Below are positions 25,668 through 36,100 of a stretch of DNA of 64,000 bases, piece by piece. The stretch is taken from the NCBI RefSeq assembly GCF_000093085.1, contig NC_014219.1, positions 1,178,001 through 1,242,000 of the forward strand, read 5' to 3'. Position numbers and translations under genes: made by a program. The first letter of the stretch is position 1, and the number at the start of each line of letters is the position of its first letter. The notes below the pieces were generated by a model, which worked only from the letters and a program-made list of their open reading frames with translations, was not told the origin of the DNA and did no database searches. This DNA is from [Bacillus] selenitireducens MLS10 (GTDB lineage: Bacteria > Bacillota > Bacilli > Bacillales > Salisediminibacteriaceae).

Positions 25668-26864
25668 ATGACGGAGACACAACGCCGCACGGCAGGCGTA
25701 TCGGCACTGTTTATGATCGGAATTATTTTGCTTTCCTTTAATTTACGTCCTGCGATCACGTCAGTGGGACCGATTGTCGGCATCATCAGGGAGGATCTTG
25801 GGCTGAGTCACTGGAGTGCGGGGCTCTTGACGAGTCTGCCGCTGATTGCTTTTGCACTGATGTCGCCGATCGCACCGCGGATCGCGAACAGGACGAGTAA
25901 TGAAGGCGGGCTGCTCTTCGGGATTATCGTCCTGTTTGCCGGGATCGTTGTGCGTTCAACGTCCTTTGTGGCCCTCTTGTTTGTCGGGATGTTCCTGATC
26001 GGAATGGGCATTGCGATGATCAATGTTCTCTTACCGGCACTCATCAAGCAGAAGTATCCGGGACGAATCGGGGTGATGACGGGGATCTATACGACGACGA
26101 TGTCGGTCTTCGCCGCACTCGGTTCCGGGCTCAGTGTGCCGTTAACCGTGGAAGCGGGACTGGGCTGGCAGCTTTCTCTTCTCAGCTGGGGAGGACTGGC
26201 CCTCATCGGCATGGTCGTCTGGGCGCTCGTGATGAAGAAAGGTCCTGATCATGACCGCAATGAGCTGTTTGAGCCGAATGCCATGAAGCTGCTCGGTTCC
26301 CCTTTGGCCTGGCAGGTCACGGTGTTTATGGGTCTGCAGTCGTTTCTCTTTTACGTGACCATCACGTGGCTCGTGGAGATTCTCGTGTATAACGGGTTTA
26401 CAGCGGTGACGGCCGGCCTGTTTTTGGCGTTTATGCAATTTATCAGCCTGCCCGCGACGTTTTACACACCGGTTCTAGCGGCGAAGCTTCCAAATCAGAA
26501 GCCGATCATGGTGGCCCTCAGCGTATCGGGTTTTCTTGGCTATGGGCTTTTGTATACGGAACCCGGCTTTTTGGGAACGGCACTGGCCGTGACGCTGATT
26601 GGACTCATGCTCGGTGCCTGCATCAGCCTGGCCTTGGCCTTTCTTGGCATGCGCACGTCCAATGCCCGTCAGGCAGCGGAACTGTCCGGTATGGCTCAGG
26701 CCTTCGGGTACTCTTTGGCGGCGTTTGGCCCGATTCTGATTGGACTCATCTATGATGTCACCCAATCCTGGCAGCCGGTGCTCGTGACGCTGTTGGTCCT
26801 GAATGTGGTGATGATGCTCTTTGGTCTCGGGGCAAGCCGGGATCAGAAGGTATTGGCGGAATGA
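25668..26864 (+). CDS. MFS transporter, CynX/NimT (YeaN/YycB-like) family
   Basis: A 398-residue major facilitator with about 12 hydrophobic segments. The N-terminal signature LSFNLRPAITSVGPIVGIIR is characteristic of the cyanate/nitroimidazole transporter CynX/NimT group. The later SGMAQAFGYSLAAFGPILIG is also typical. The substrate cannot be told from sequence. It appears to be a single-gene unit; the downstream gene has its own likely promoter. The ATG start has only a weak GGGTG ribosome site. Confidence 0.85.
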   Translation: MTETQRRTAGVSALFMIGIILLSFNLRPAITSVGPIVGIIREDLGLSHWSAGLLTSLPLIAFALMSPIAPRIANRTSNEGGLLFGIIVLFAGIVVRSTSFVALLFVGMFLIGMGIAMINVLLPALIKQKYPGRIGVMTGIYTTTMSVFAALGSGLSVPLTVEAGLGWQLSLLSWGGLALIGMVVWALVMKKGPDHDRNELFEPNAMKLLGSPLAWQVTVFMGLQSFLFYVTITWLVEILVYNGFTAVTAGLFLAFMQFISLPATFYTPVLAAKLPNQKPIMVALSVSGFLGYGLLYTEPGFLGTALAVTLIGLMLGACISLALAFLGMRTSNARQAAELSGMAQAFGYSLAAFGPILIGLIYDVTQSWQPVLVTLLVLNVVMMLFGLGASRDQKVLAE

Positions 26865-27062
26865 ATGAATCAGATAAACAGATAAAAGATACCGGTGGTC
26901 CGACAGGGATCGCCGGTTTTCTGGTGTGATCAAAATGGATACCGGTCAATCAAGAAATTCGGATACATTCGACGACAAGTGATGCTTAAGGGCCCTTTTA
27001 AATCAGTAAGGAAATGGTATAATAATGTGAGAATGAGCGAAATCGTATCGGAGGTGAAGGGG

Positions 27063-27611
27063 ATGGACCGTAAGACGGAAGAGAATGAAGAGACGTTACA
27101 AGCGAGCGGCATGGAGTCAGACCATGCGCTCTCGACGAGTGCGGATGACGTAATCAGGGAATGGCTGTTTCGGTTTCGCACAGGCTGGAAGTGGTCGGTG
27201 CCGCTTGTGCTCGTCCTCTTGGTAGTGGCGTTCATGCTCGGGCTTTGGGAGGCACTTGGTTCGGTACTGACGCTGTTTGGGATTGTCTGGTACGTCATCC
27301 GCTTTCGTGAGCGGCGGAAGTCAAGGGGATCGAAGGATCTTGAGGTGCGCTTTGACAGCCAGCACCGCCAGTCGCTTTTTTACCCGGTCATGACAATCCT
27401 GTCAGGCGGCTTTCTCATCCTCGGTGTGGATACAGAAACGGGCGCCTTTGCCGGCTGGGGCGTGCTGCTTGAGAATATCGGGGTGTTGTTTGTCTTGGGG
27501 AGTCTGATCCTGCTTGTGTCAGAACGGATTCTGCAAGGGAACTGGAAACGGTACCGGATCCCGGCGATTGTGTCCGTGGTTGTTTTTGTGGTGATTTTGG
27601 AGCTGGTCTGA
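27063..27611 (+). CDS. Membrane protein of unknown function
   Basis: I place the start at ATG 27063, just after GGAGGTGAAGG, which gives 182 residues. The first 40 are charged and cytoplasmic. Hydrophobic segments follow at about 48-66, 68-80, 108-123, 130-148 and 162-180. No family motif is recognised. A good -10 (TATAAT near 27017) lies upstream; the -35 is weak. The gene ends in a strong terminator shared with the convergent chemoreceptor. Confidence 0.6.
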   Translation: MDRKTEENEETLQASGMESDHALSTSADDVIREWLFRFRTGWKWSVPLVLVLLVVAFMLGLWEALGSVLTLFGIVWYVIRFRERRKSRGSKDLEVRFDSQHRQSLFYPVMTILSGGFLILGVDTETGAFAGWGVLLENIGVLFVLGSLILLVSERILQGNWKRYRIPAIVSVVVFVVILELV

Positions 27612-27635
27612 ATGGAAAAAGATATGAACACTGAA

Positions 27636-27669
27636 AAGCACCCGCAGAGGTTTCTGCGGGTGCTTGTTT
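27636..27669 (+). terminator. Strong terminator between convergent genes
   Basis: A perfect 13-bp stem (AAGCACCCGCAGA and its complement) with a 4-nt loop and GTTTT tail. It could serve both the membrane protein gene and the chemoreceptor on the other strand. Confidence 0.88.
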
Positions 27670-27692
27670 TCAATGAAGAGATACGTCATCCG

Positions 27693-28598
27693 TCAAATCA
27701 ATTCCTGCAATGCCGCGGACTTCTTGGCGAGGGACTTGGCCAGCTGATCCACTTCATTGAAGCTTGTGATGGTGGTCGTTGCTTCTGAAACGATCGCTTC
27801 AGTTTGTTCTTGTGCGTCGAGGGTACCGGCGGCCATCTTATCAATTTCCTTCATCATGCCCCCGATGCTTTCCCGGATATCAACGGCCGAGGCGTCGACG
27901 GAGGCGGACAGCTTTCGCACCTCATCGGCGACGACGCTGAAGCCCCGTCCGTGTTCACCGGCTCTGGCGGCTTCAATGGCGGCGTTTAAGGCAAGGAGGT
28001 TTGTCTGTTTGGCGATGTCCTGGATCGTTTTCAGGAACACCTGAATCTCTTTTGATTTCGATTCGAGTCCCTGGAGGACATCGGTATTGTGTCCGGTATT
28101 GTCCTGGACGTGACGGATCTTTGCCATCAGTGCTTCACTTCGCCTGACGCCTTCCGTCGATTGCGTGTCAAGGATTTCCGAACTGTTTTGCAGGTCATGG
28201 ATGATGCCCTGGAAGTCTTCTTCGCGCTTCGTAATGTCGACGGCGGTCTTCATCACGCCGGTGACCTGGTTCTGATCATTTCGAAGGGGAATGTAGGTCG
28301 CTTCAAGCCAAAGACGGTTTCCTTTGGCGTCTTTCCGTTCGATTTTGTCCTGGAATTTCTGTCCCCGTGCAAGGTTTCGCCACATCGTTTCGTAGGCAGG
28401 TGACTGTACGAATGTGTCGAAACAGAACTGCGGGTGGGTCATGCCGATCATCGCTTCCGGGCGGTAGTCCATGGCCCTTGCAAACGCATCGTTAACGTAG
28501 ACGACTTCTTTGTTGAGGTTGAATTCAATGACGGCGAGGTGTTCATGGATCGCGGCGGCGATGGCCTGATCGCTTGTCGGGCTTGTTAAAGTTATCAT
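27693..28598 (-). CDS. Soluble PAS-domain chemoreceptor
   Basis: A 301-residue cytoplasmic methyl-accepting chemotaxis protein. The start is ATG 28598 ([12 protein letters not shown]) behind AAGGAGAGA; the longer frame has no support. A PAS domain covers about residues 15-130 ([20 protein letters not shown], then [20 protein letters not shown]), similar to Aer. The signalling hairpin includes the invariant tip ([34 protein letters not shown]). There are no transmembrane segments, so it senses an internal cue, perhaps redox. Its methylation-helix region is short. Confidence 0.9.
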   Translation of the reverse strand: MITLTSPTSDQAIAAAIHEHLAVIEFNLNKEVVYVNDAFARAMDYRPEAMIGMTHPQFCFDTFVQSPAYETMWRNLARGQKFQDKIERKDAKGNRLWLEATYIPLRNDQNQVTGVMKTAVDITKREEDFQGIIHDLQNSSEILDTQSTEGVRRSEALMAKIRHVQDNTGHNTDVLQGLESKSKEIQVFLKTIQDIAKQTNLLALNAAIEAARAGEHGRGFSVVADEVRKLSASVDASAVDIRESIGGMMKEIDKMAAGTLDAQEQTEAIVSEATTTITSFNEVDQLAKSLAKKSAALQELI

Positions 28599-28742
28599 AA
28601 CGAATGTCTCTCCTTTTCGGTGTACAATAATGATATATACCCGATAGAAAGATTGTTTAAGCATGCCGTGAAAGACTTTTTTTGAAATGTGTGATGAACA
28701 GAAGAAAGCCGGACCGCGGGTGGGTCCGGCTTTTGCCAGAAG

Positions 28743-29393
28743 TCAGGTTCTGACGGTTGTTGCATGTTGAAAGGCACGGGCGGCAGCTTTCGGGTCTTCC
28801 TGGCCTGCGATGGCAGAGATCATCGACACACCGTCTGCGCCGGCTTTCATAATCCCGGGCGTATTTTCCGGGGTGATGCCGCCGATGGCGACGACGGGCA
28901 TCTTGATTCCGGCGTCCCGGTAGATCCGGATCCCTGCAGGACCGATGGCGTCTTTGGCGTCGGCTTTCGAACCGGTGGGGTAGACGGGTCCGATCCCGAA
29001 ATAATCCGCCCCGGCGTCTTTGGCTGCTTCTGCTTCTTTGAAACTGTGTACGGATACGCCGAGGAAACAACCGTCGGGGATCCGGCTCTTTACGTCGCTC
29101 GCGTTCATGTCTTCCTGGCCGACATGAATGCCATCGGCTTCAAGTGCGACGGCGAGTGCGACGTCATCGTTCACAACGAAAGGGATGCCGCGCTTTTGGC
29201 AAATGTCTCTGAGCGTGCGTCCCATTTTTGTTTTTTCGTCACCGGTAAGAGCGCCCGGTCCTTTCTCACGGTACTGAAAGCAGGTGATCCCGCCTTCGAT
29301 GGCACGCTCAAGACAGTCCGGGAGAGGCATGTGCCGGGCGTCGGTGGTCCCGGCAATAAAATAAACCTTGAGAATATCGTTAATCGTCTTCAC
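28743..29393 (-). CDS. thiE: Thiamine-phosphate synthase ThiE
   Basis: A 216-residue TIM-barrel enzyme joining the pyrimidine pyrophosphate and thiazole phosphate to make thiamine phosphate. It shows CFQYREKGPGAL, FVVNDDVALAVALEADGIHV, HVGQEDM, GVSVHSFKEAEAA, GADYFGIGPVYPTGSK and VAIGGITPENTP. Its ATG overlaps the thiD stop by four bases. It is the last gene of the riboswitch-controlled thiM-thiD-thiE operon. A hairpin with a T-rich tail lies downstream on the minus strand (about 28680-28740). Confidence 0.96.
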   Translation of the reverse strand: MKTINDILKVYFIAGTTDARHMPLPDCLERAIEGGITCFQYREKGPGALTGDEKTKMGRTLRDICQKRGIPFVVNDDVALAVALEADGIHVGQEDMNASDVKSRIPDGCFLGVSVHSFKEAEAAKDAGADYFGIGPVYPTGSKADAKDAIGPAGIRIYRDAGIKMPVVAIGGITPENTPGIMKAGADGVSMISAIAGQEDPKAAARAFQHATTVRT

Positions 29394-30220
29394 CGGTTCA
29401 TCACCCCGATCTTGACGTCTTCGCCGGTATGGGTGCGGTGTGCCGCATGATCGACGGGGCCGGAACCGCTGCCGACCTGAAACCCGTGCATAATGGCGGT
29501 GTGGATATAGCGCTTTGCCTCGATGACTGCGTCGTACAGGGGCAGGCCGAGAGCGAGGTAGGCGGTAATGGCCGAGGCATACGTGCAGCCGGTGCCGTGG
29601 GTGTTCGCCGTCTCGATCTTCGGTACGGTCAGGGTATGGATGTCCGTGCCGTCAAAGAACAGATCCTGCACGGTATCGGCACCTTCTTCATGCCCGCCTT
29701 TTAAGAGGACACTTTTCGCCCCGAGTGCCGCGAGTTCATGGAGGGCGTCAAGGCGCGCTTCTTTCGTTTTGAGGGAGCGCCCGGTGAGTACTTCCGCTTC
29801 CGGGATATTTGGTGTGATGATGGTGGCAAGCGGGATGAGTCCCTCTTTCATCCGCAGGATGGCACTGTCTTCTAGGAGTCTTGCCCCGGATGTGGCGACC
29901 ATGACAGGATCGATGACGAGGTGTGGCCACTGATAGCGGTTCACGCTCTTCATGACGGCGTCAATGATCGGTGCATGAAAGAGCATGCCTGTCTTGACGG
30001 CGATCGGTGCGAGATCATCGGCGACGGCTTCGATCTGATGGGTCACTTCTTCTGTGGGTACCGGATGAATGCTTCTTACGCCGGTGCTGTTCTGGGCAGT
30101 GAGGGCGGTGATGGCAGACGTGCCGAAGACACCGAGTTCCTGAAAGGTCTTCAGATCTGCCTGAATGCCCGCGCCTCCGCCGCTGTCAGAGCCGGCGATG
30201 GTCATAACGGTTTTTACCAT
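29390..30220 (-). CDS. thiD: Hydroxymethylpyrimidine (phosphate) kinase ThiD
   Basis: A 276-residue ribokinase-fold enzyme that phosphorylates hydroxymethylpyrimidine twice. It carries TIAGSDSGGGAGIQADLKTF, VIDPVMVATSGARLL, TPNIPEAEVLTG, VLLKGGH and the catalytic NTHGTGCTYASAITAYLA. It lies 7 nt after thiM and overlaps thiE, so it is co-transcribed. Confidence 0.96.
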   Translation of the reverse strand: MVKTVMTIAGSDSGGGAGIQADLKTFQELGVFGTSAITALTAQNSTGVRSIHPVPTEEVTHQIEAVADDLAPIAVKTGMLFHAPIIDAVMKSVNRYQWPHLVIDPVMVATSGARLLEDSAILRMKEGLIPLATIITPNIPEAEVLTGRSLKTKEARLDALHELAALGAKSVLLKGGHEEGADTVQDLFFDGTDIHTLTVPKIETANTHGTGCTYASAITAYLALGLPLYDAVIEAKRYIHTAIMHGFQVGSGSGPVDHAAHRTHTGEDVKIGVMNR

Positions 30221-30227
30221 GATTAAG

Positions 30228-31037
30228 TCACGCTCCTTCTGTTTGTGTGAGTTTGACGGCTTTTGTTAACGCATCGCCTTTCAACTGATACAGGGCATCG
30301 AGGAATGCCATCTGAAAGCTGCCGGGCGCAGGGGTCGTAAGCGTTGACGCGGCCTGTTCCGCGGCGGCGCCGTAAAAGGCTGCGGCACTCGCAACAGCTT
30401 CAAATGTGTCCGTGTGGCGGGCGATGAAAGCCCCGGTAACGGAGGTGAGAAGGCAACCTGTCCCGGTCACTTTCGCCTGCAGGTGGTGGCCGTTTTCACA
30501 AGTGATGACGCGCGTGCCATCGGTGATGACGTCCGTTTCGCCCGTCATCATGACGATGGTCTGATGGGCATTGGCCACCTTTTTCGCAGCGTCCGCAGGA
30601 TCGTCAAGGGTTGCGTCACTGTCGACGCCGCGGACGTTCACGGACAGGCCGGCGAGGGTGGCGATTTCGCCGGTGTTGCCGCGGATCGCCGTCATTTTGA
30701 CGGCGTCGAGGAGGCGTTTGGCCGTCTCGTTTCGGTACGCGGTAGCACCGACGCCGACAGGGTCAAAGATGACCGGGGTACCGGCTTCATTTGCGGCTTT
30801 CCCGGCGAGGACCATGGCATTCACCTGATCCTGCGTCAAGGTGCCGATGTTCAGAATGAGGGCATCGGCCTGGCTTGCCATCTGTTCGACTTCTTCAATG
30901 GCGTTTGCCATGACGGGCTGTGCGCCGATGGCATAGAGGCCGTTCGCAGTGAAATTCGTCACCACGAGATTGGTGATGTTGTGAATGAGCGGCGGTTCTT
31001 CTTTGATGCGTGCAAGGATTGCGGCTGAGTGTTCCAT
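30228..31037 (-). CDS. thiM: Hydroxyethylthiazole kinase ThiM
   Basis: A 269-residue kinase of thiamine salvage. The start is ATG 31037 (MEHSAAILARIKEEPPL) behind GGAGG; an upstream in-frame codon gives a longer but unsupported product. Motifs are PLIHNITNLVVTNFTANGL, LILNIGTLT, PVIFDPVGVGATAYRNETAK, IRGNTGEIA and VTGTGCLLTSVTGAF. It is the first gene after the TPP riboswitch. Confidence 0.96.
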   Translation of the reverse strand: MEHSAAILARIKEEPPLIHNITNLVVTNFTANGLYAIGAQPVMANAIEEVEQMASQADALILNIGTLTQDQVNAMVLAGKAANEAGTPVIFDPVGVGATAYRNETAKRLLDAVKMTAIRGNTGEIATLAGLSVNVRGVDSDATLDDPADAAKKVANAHQTIVMMTGETDVITDGTRVITCENGHHLQAKVTGTGCLLTSVTGAFIARHTDTFEAVASAAAFYGAAAEQAASTLTTPAPGSFQMAFLDALYQLKGDALTKAVKLTQTEGA

Positions 31038-31084
31038 GTTAAAAATCCTCCTTTTATTACGAAAAGTGATCATTCAAACCAAAT

Positions 31085-31231
31085 AAAAAACCTGACCGGC
31101 ATGAGCCTGATCAGGTGGAAGAACCATTCGTTGATGGTGTCGCACCCACATTTCCTACGCTGGCATCACCCAGATCAGGTTCGAAGGGATCGGCGTTGGC
31201 CATCTCAGCTGCGATGCAGCACCCCCAGTGG
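31085..31231 (-). promoter_or_regulatory. TPP (THI-box) riboswitch with terminator
   Basis: On the minus strand the conserved thiamine-pyrophosphate aptamer runs from the P1 strand at 31231 to its partner near 31146. It includes the CTGAGA pyrimidine-sensor motif and the GAACCTGATCTGG and GCCAGCGTAGGAAA blocks. A stem (CCTGATCAGG side with GGTCAGG) and six T at 31085-31115 form the expression-platform terminator 50 nt before thiM. Ligand binding should favour termination. Confidence 0.95.
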
Positions 31232-31484
31232 TTTCGATGTCGTATTTGATTATGTATTTATTGTACCTTATTTGCCCGATCGTTCAAACAAATACGGCCG
31301 GAGAAAAAAGAATTTACGAAAAGGGGTATCTTTTTTCGGACAGGCAGGTTATACTTGGTTAAGCAATTGAGGTTCGGATAGTAATGAAAGATGAATGTTT
31401 CAGCAATATTCCTCTGGATTTGGTAAATGAAGAGCTCAACATGCAATACAAAGTGGGCAACCCCCACACAGGAGGAATATCATT

Positions 31485-31682
31485 ATGACACAAGGTACAG
31501 TAAAATGGTTTAATGCAGAAAAAGGTTTCGGTTTCATCGAGGTTGAAGGCCAGGACGACGTATTCGTTCACTTCTCCGCTATCCAAGGCGAAGGCTTCAA
31601 GACTCTTGACGAAGGCCAGACAGTCAACTTCGACATCGAGCAAGGCCAGCGTGGCCCACAGGCGGCTAACGTACAGAAGTAA
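31485..31682 (+). CDS. Cold-shock protein (CspA family)
   Basis: A 65-residue OB-fold RNA chaperone with both RNA-binding motifs, KGFGFIE and [10 protein letters not shown]. It starts [11 protein letters not shown] and ends GPQAANVQK, the standard length. It has an AGGAGGAA ribosome site and a leader of more than 100 nt, common for csp genes. A second cold-shock gene, similar throughout, lies at 63438. Confidence 0.96.
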   Translation: MTQGTVKWFNAEKGFGFIEVEGQDDVFVHFSAIQGEGFKTLDEGQTVNFDIEQGQRGPQAANVQK

Positions 31683-31693
31683 TTGTAAAACAG

Positions 31694-31728
31694 GTCCTTC
31701 ACACAGCTTGTGTGGAGGGCTTTTTTTT
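31694..31728 (+). terminator. Intrinsic terminator after the cold-shock gene
   Basis: A 12-bp stem with G-U pairs, a 3-nt loop and eight T. Confidence 0.85.
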
Positions 31729-31889
31729 CGTTTAAAGAGGAAAAAGCGATGCGCAAGGTTCATTTTCAGATGAACGAGACCTGAAGATATGGTAGACTTG
31801 TACAAGAAATCCATACAGCTGAGCTGTCGTTTGAAGAAGTGGAGAAAAACCCTACAAAAGCAATCAGACATGAAAGGTGGAAGATCGAA

Positions 31890-33038
31890 ATGGCAGGAAA
31901 AAACCACGATAAGGTCGTTCCTTTACATACAGAAGTCCCTGTAGAAGAGCTGGTTCAGGCGTTTGCGGATATGAATGAGTTCGCATTTACCCACTATCAG
32001 AACGCCCTTGAACAGTATCAGGCAAAACATTTGCCGATGCCGATGGTCACGACAGAGAAAGCGGTCAATGTCTTTCAGATGGCCTACATCTGGAACATGC
32101 TTCACGCCCCGCTCATTAAAGATGAAGACGGCGGGATGAAGACGATCCATGAACAGTTCACGGAGCTTGCCGAAGCCCATGAACAGTACCCTCCGCCGGT
32201 TATTCACGGCCTGAAGCGGATGAAGGAGCTCCAGCCGGATATTTACCGGGTGACAGCCCTCGTCAACGGGCAGAACGATCAGGATGAGGACATTCTCATT
32301 CCGATGGCCCAGTCTGTCGTGCATGACGAAGAGCCGGTCTTTATTCCGGCTCCGGATGACTTCGATGCGGAAGAAGAGGACTGGATCGTCTGTTTCGGGT
32401 ACCCGGTTCAAGACGCGGTCTTTCCGTTGACGATGCCGGTGACGATTGGGGAAGAGGACCTCGAACTGTTTGAACAACTGATGAACGCCAGTAAGGATCT
32501 TCACGGCTTTGATACAGATCACGAGATTCTCGCCGATCCGGCCGGGGCGTTCTATGGCGATGTTCTGATCCCGTATGTGAACGAGGAATACGATGATGAA
32601 GATCTCCTTGACATTCCCCTCGGGGATCCGAAACAAGAAGAGGTGGATGAGCTGCTTGACTCACTCCGGGTTCAAATCCCTGATGAGCTCGTCGATACGT
32701 TTCAGATGATGTGGCAGTCCTTTTGCCTGATTGAAGAGCCGTCAATCCGCAATCCGAATAGCTATGCGGCTGCGACGGTGTATGAGCTGCTTGATTTCCT
32801 TGATCAGGACTTCAAGCTCACATTAAAAGAAGCCGCGTCACTCTTCGATGCGACCCCGTCGGGGATGAAGCACGCGAGGATGAAGATCCAGGCGTTTATT
32901 AACGAACATTACGATGACGATTTTGAACTTGACGAAGAAGAGCTGGACCCGTTTGGCGAAGGTGAGATTCCGAATGGTCTGTTTGGGGAAGATCCGTTTC
33001 AGACGCCGGGAAAGAACGATTCGGACAAAAAGAAATAA
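31890..33038 (+). CDS. Acidic protein of unknown function
   Basis: I place the start at ATG 31890 (MAGKNHDK) nine nt after AAGGTGG, giving 382 residues. No signal peptide or membrane segment is seen. It is strongly acidic throughout (for example PDDFDAEEEDW and NEEYDDEDLLD). A segment near the end (LTLKEAASLFDATPSGMKHA) looks like a helix-turn-helix, but the rest matches no family I know. It stands alone, with its own terminator, between a cold-shock gene and yhgE. Confidence 0.7.
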   Translation: MAGKNHDKVVPLHTEVPVEELVQAFADMNEFAFTHYQNALEQYQAKHLPMPMVTTEKAVNVFQMAYIWNMLHAPLIKDEDGGMKTIHEQFTELAEAHEQYPPPVIHGLKRMKELQPDIYRVTALVNGQNDQDEDILIPMAQSVVHDEEPVFIPAPDDFDAEEEDWIVCFGYPVQDAVFPLTMPVTIGEEDLELFEQLMNASKDLHGFDTDHEILADPAGAFYGDVLIPYVNEEYDDEDLLDIPLGDPKQEEVDELLDSLRVQIPDELVDTFQMMWQSFCLIEEPSIRNPNSYAAATVYELLDFLDQDFKLTLKEAASLFDATPSGMKHARMKIQAFINEHYDDDFELDEEELDPFGEGEIPNGLFGEDPFQTPGKNDSDKKK

Positions 33039-33044
33039 TTGTGA

Positions 33045-33086
33045 TGAAGCCCTGCCGCATCCTTGCGAGCAGGGCTTCACTGTTTC
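33045..33086 (+). terminator. Probable terminator
   Basis: A perfect 11-bp stem (TGAAGCCCTGC and its complement) is followed by a weak T tail (CTGTTTCC). It starts seven nt after the stop of the acidic protein. Confidence 0.7.
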
Positions 33087-33167
33087 CTGGATGCGTTCAT
33101 GGATGAAACCTCGCGACTTCAGTCTCCGTAAAAGGGACTTGGAAAACAGTCATGGAGGTTAACGGAT

Positions 33168-36100
33168 ATGCGAAACGTCATGGACATCTTTAAACAGGAT
33201 GTACGGAATATGCGGCGGGTGCCGCTGGTTGCTGTTCTGCTGGTGGGGCTTGCGATCCTGCCGTCATTGTATGCGTGGTTTAATCTGAGTGCGTCTTGGG
33301 ATCCTTACGGCAATACAGGCGGTGTCAGTGTCGCCGTGGTCAATGAGGACAAGGGAGTCACCGTCGACGGGGAGACTGTGAACATCGGCAGTGAACTCGA
33401 AGCGTCCCTTCGGGATAATGAGCAGCTCGGCTGGACGATCGTTGAGAACGGCGAAGCACGAAAGGGTGTCGAACAGGGAGACTACTACGCGGCGGTTAAG
33501 ATCCCCGAGGATTTCTCCGAGACGCTGTTGTCGGTTCTCGACGGTGAACCGGTCCAGTCGACTGTCCACTACGTCGTCAACGAGAAGGTGAATGCCATCG
33601 CCCCGAAGATGACCGACAGCGGGGCCTCGACCATCACACGAGAAATCAATGAGCAGTTCTCAAAGGAAACGTCGAGCCTGATGTTTGAAGCCTTTGATGA
33701 GCTCGGCATCCAGCTTGAAGAAGAGCTCCCGACGTTCCGGAGGATCCGCGACGTGGTCATGGATCTCGAAAGCCAAATGCCCAAGGCCCTCTCCTTCGGT
33801 GATACGCTGATTCAGGTAGACGAGGACTGGGATCGTCTCGACGGGTATGTGGATGAGATTCTCGCTTTTGAAGAGCAGTTTCCGGTGATTGAAGCATATG
33901 CAGAACAGGTTATTGTTTTGGATGAACGTCTTGATGAAGCGGACGTGGCCGCGGATATCGTCCTCACCCTTGAGGGCCGGCTCCCGGAGATCGAGGCGGC
34001 CATTGACGATTTCACAAGGATGACAGAAGAGATACCGGCATGGTCCGACGAGTTTGAGGACATACTTGACCGGGGAGAAGCGCTGCCGGAAGTGGGAGAA
34101 GACCTGCAAGCAGAGCTTCGGCGCATGCAAAGTGAGTTGCCGGCGTATGAGAAGCGTTTGGATGAATGGCAAGAAGAGCTCGCGGCACTGAGCGATGCGG
34201 CGGGGGACACACAGGAGACACTGATCGGGGAAACAAAAGCGCTCTACAGTGAACTCGATCAGCTAAAGGAGACTCTCGAGGGCGTCGGGGATCACGAGGC
34301 ATGGGACGAAGCGGCGGACGCGGTCCAAGACGTGAACCGTGAGCTCAGTACCTATGATGCCCGCCTGGCCTCCCTCGAAGAAACGATCGTGACGGTGCTT
34401 ACGTATACCTCTTCAATTGATCTTGAAGGGTGGCAAAGAGAGATTGCTTCGCTCCGGTCTGATATAGAGTCGGTTCAGGACGAACTGTCCAATCAGGCAG
34501 ACGCGATCCGGGCAGGATCGCTCTCCGAAGAAGCACTTGAAGGTCTCGTATCCAGTCTTGATCCCCTTCTGAGCAGTGTGGGTGACTGGTCCGATGTCCT
34601 TGAGAGTGAAGAGGAGCTCATTGAAAGGCTCATTCAAGAGGCGGCGACAGTGATCGCCGGGGAGATCGCGTCTCTTGAAGAAGAGCTTGTGGAAGACGTG
34701 ATGAAAGGGTTCGTTACGGGCCTTGATGCGTTCATGACCGATGTGGACAAGACGCTCTCGGCGCTCTTGCGTGAGCTTGACGAGACGGATCCGGAGGAGT
34801 TCGATGAGGCATTTGCCGAGAGGATCGAAACGTTTTCTGACCGACTGACACCGGCTGTGGCAATCCTTGAAGAAGCGGAATCCGTCCTCGAAGCCTTGAT
34901 GGTCTTTGATCCTGAAGGAGAGCTTGAGGACGGACTCGGTGAGATTCGTTCCGTACGGACGTCGATTGCGGCGCTCACAGACGAACTAACTGCGCTTGAA
35001 GAGCGGCTGTCGGCCGATGCCTACCCCGGTGAAGAAGCGGTACTCGCCCTCATCCGAGCCATTGACGGGGCAAAGGAAGATGTGGCAAAGGCGAATGACT
35101 GGCTTTCGGATGAGGCCCCGGCTGTTCTTGACGGGATCGAACATGAAATAGAAGAGACCTTGGACGCGATGAGGACGAGGATCGGTCAGGCTGACGATCT
35201 TTTACGTGATCTCGATGAAGGGGCAGAACGGATGCTCATGCACTACCGGGAGGGTCTCGACACCGCAAGAGGAGCGGTTGGTCCACTCTCGGATGCGGAA
35301 GATCAGCTAAAGGCCCTTGCCGATGAACTGAACCGCCTCTATCCGGAAGTGGAACGTCAGATCACGCGTATGGCCGGCTTTGCAGACGAGGATTTGCCGA
35401 GGATTCAACGTCAGGTGGCGGCTCTCTCTGAGCGGATCCGGACGGATCTGCCTGAATGGCAGTCATCATATGAGGAGTTGGCGGACTGGCTTGACGCCGA
35501 ATGGGACGAGATCGGCACGTCAGTAGCGACGCTCGCCGACTTTGCCCGGGACGATCTTCGTCTCATGGAAGAACAGGTCAGAGAGGTATCAGAGTCGGTT
35601 CGTGAGATTGAGGAGGACGAACGGATTCAGGAAGTGATCGACATTCTCCGCAATGATCTCGCGGAAGAAGAGGCGTTCTTCGCGTCCCCTGTCGTCCTCA
35701 GTGAAGAACAGCTCTTTCCGATACCGAACTACGGCTCGGCGAATGTGCCCTTCTACACGCCGCTCGCCCTCTGGGTCGGGGCGCTCCTTCTCAGTAATCT
35801 CGTGACGACGAACCTGCATGAGAAAGACCGAAAGGCACACTATTCGCTTCGGGACATCTACTTTGGCCGGGGGATTCTGTTTATGATTGTCGCCGTGATG
35901 CAGGGACTCATCGTTTCGTTCGGGAACCTGTTTTTCCTTGGGGTCTATGCGGCACATCCCGGATGGATGGTCGTGTTCTCCGTCATCATTGCCGTTGTAT
36001 TCATGACGATTGTCTACACGCTCGCGTCGATTCTCGGCAATATCGGCAAGGCCCTTGCGATTGTGTTTCTCGTCTTGCAGCTCTCAGGGGGCGGGGGTAC

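Noticed and set aside
28764-31028. Long plus-strand frames opposite thiE, thiD and thiM
   Set aside because: They are frames on the opposite strand of well-supported thiamine genes in GC-rich DNA, with no domains or ribosome sites.
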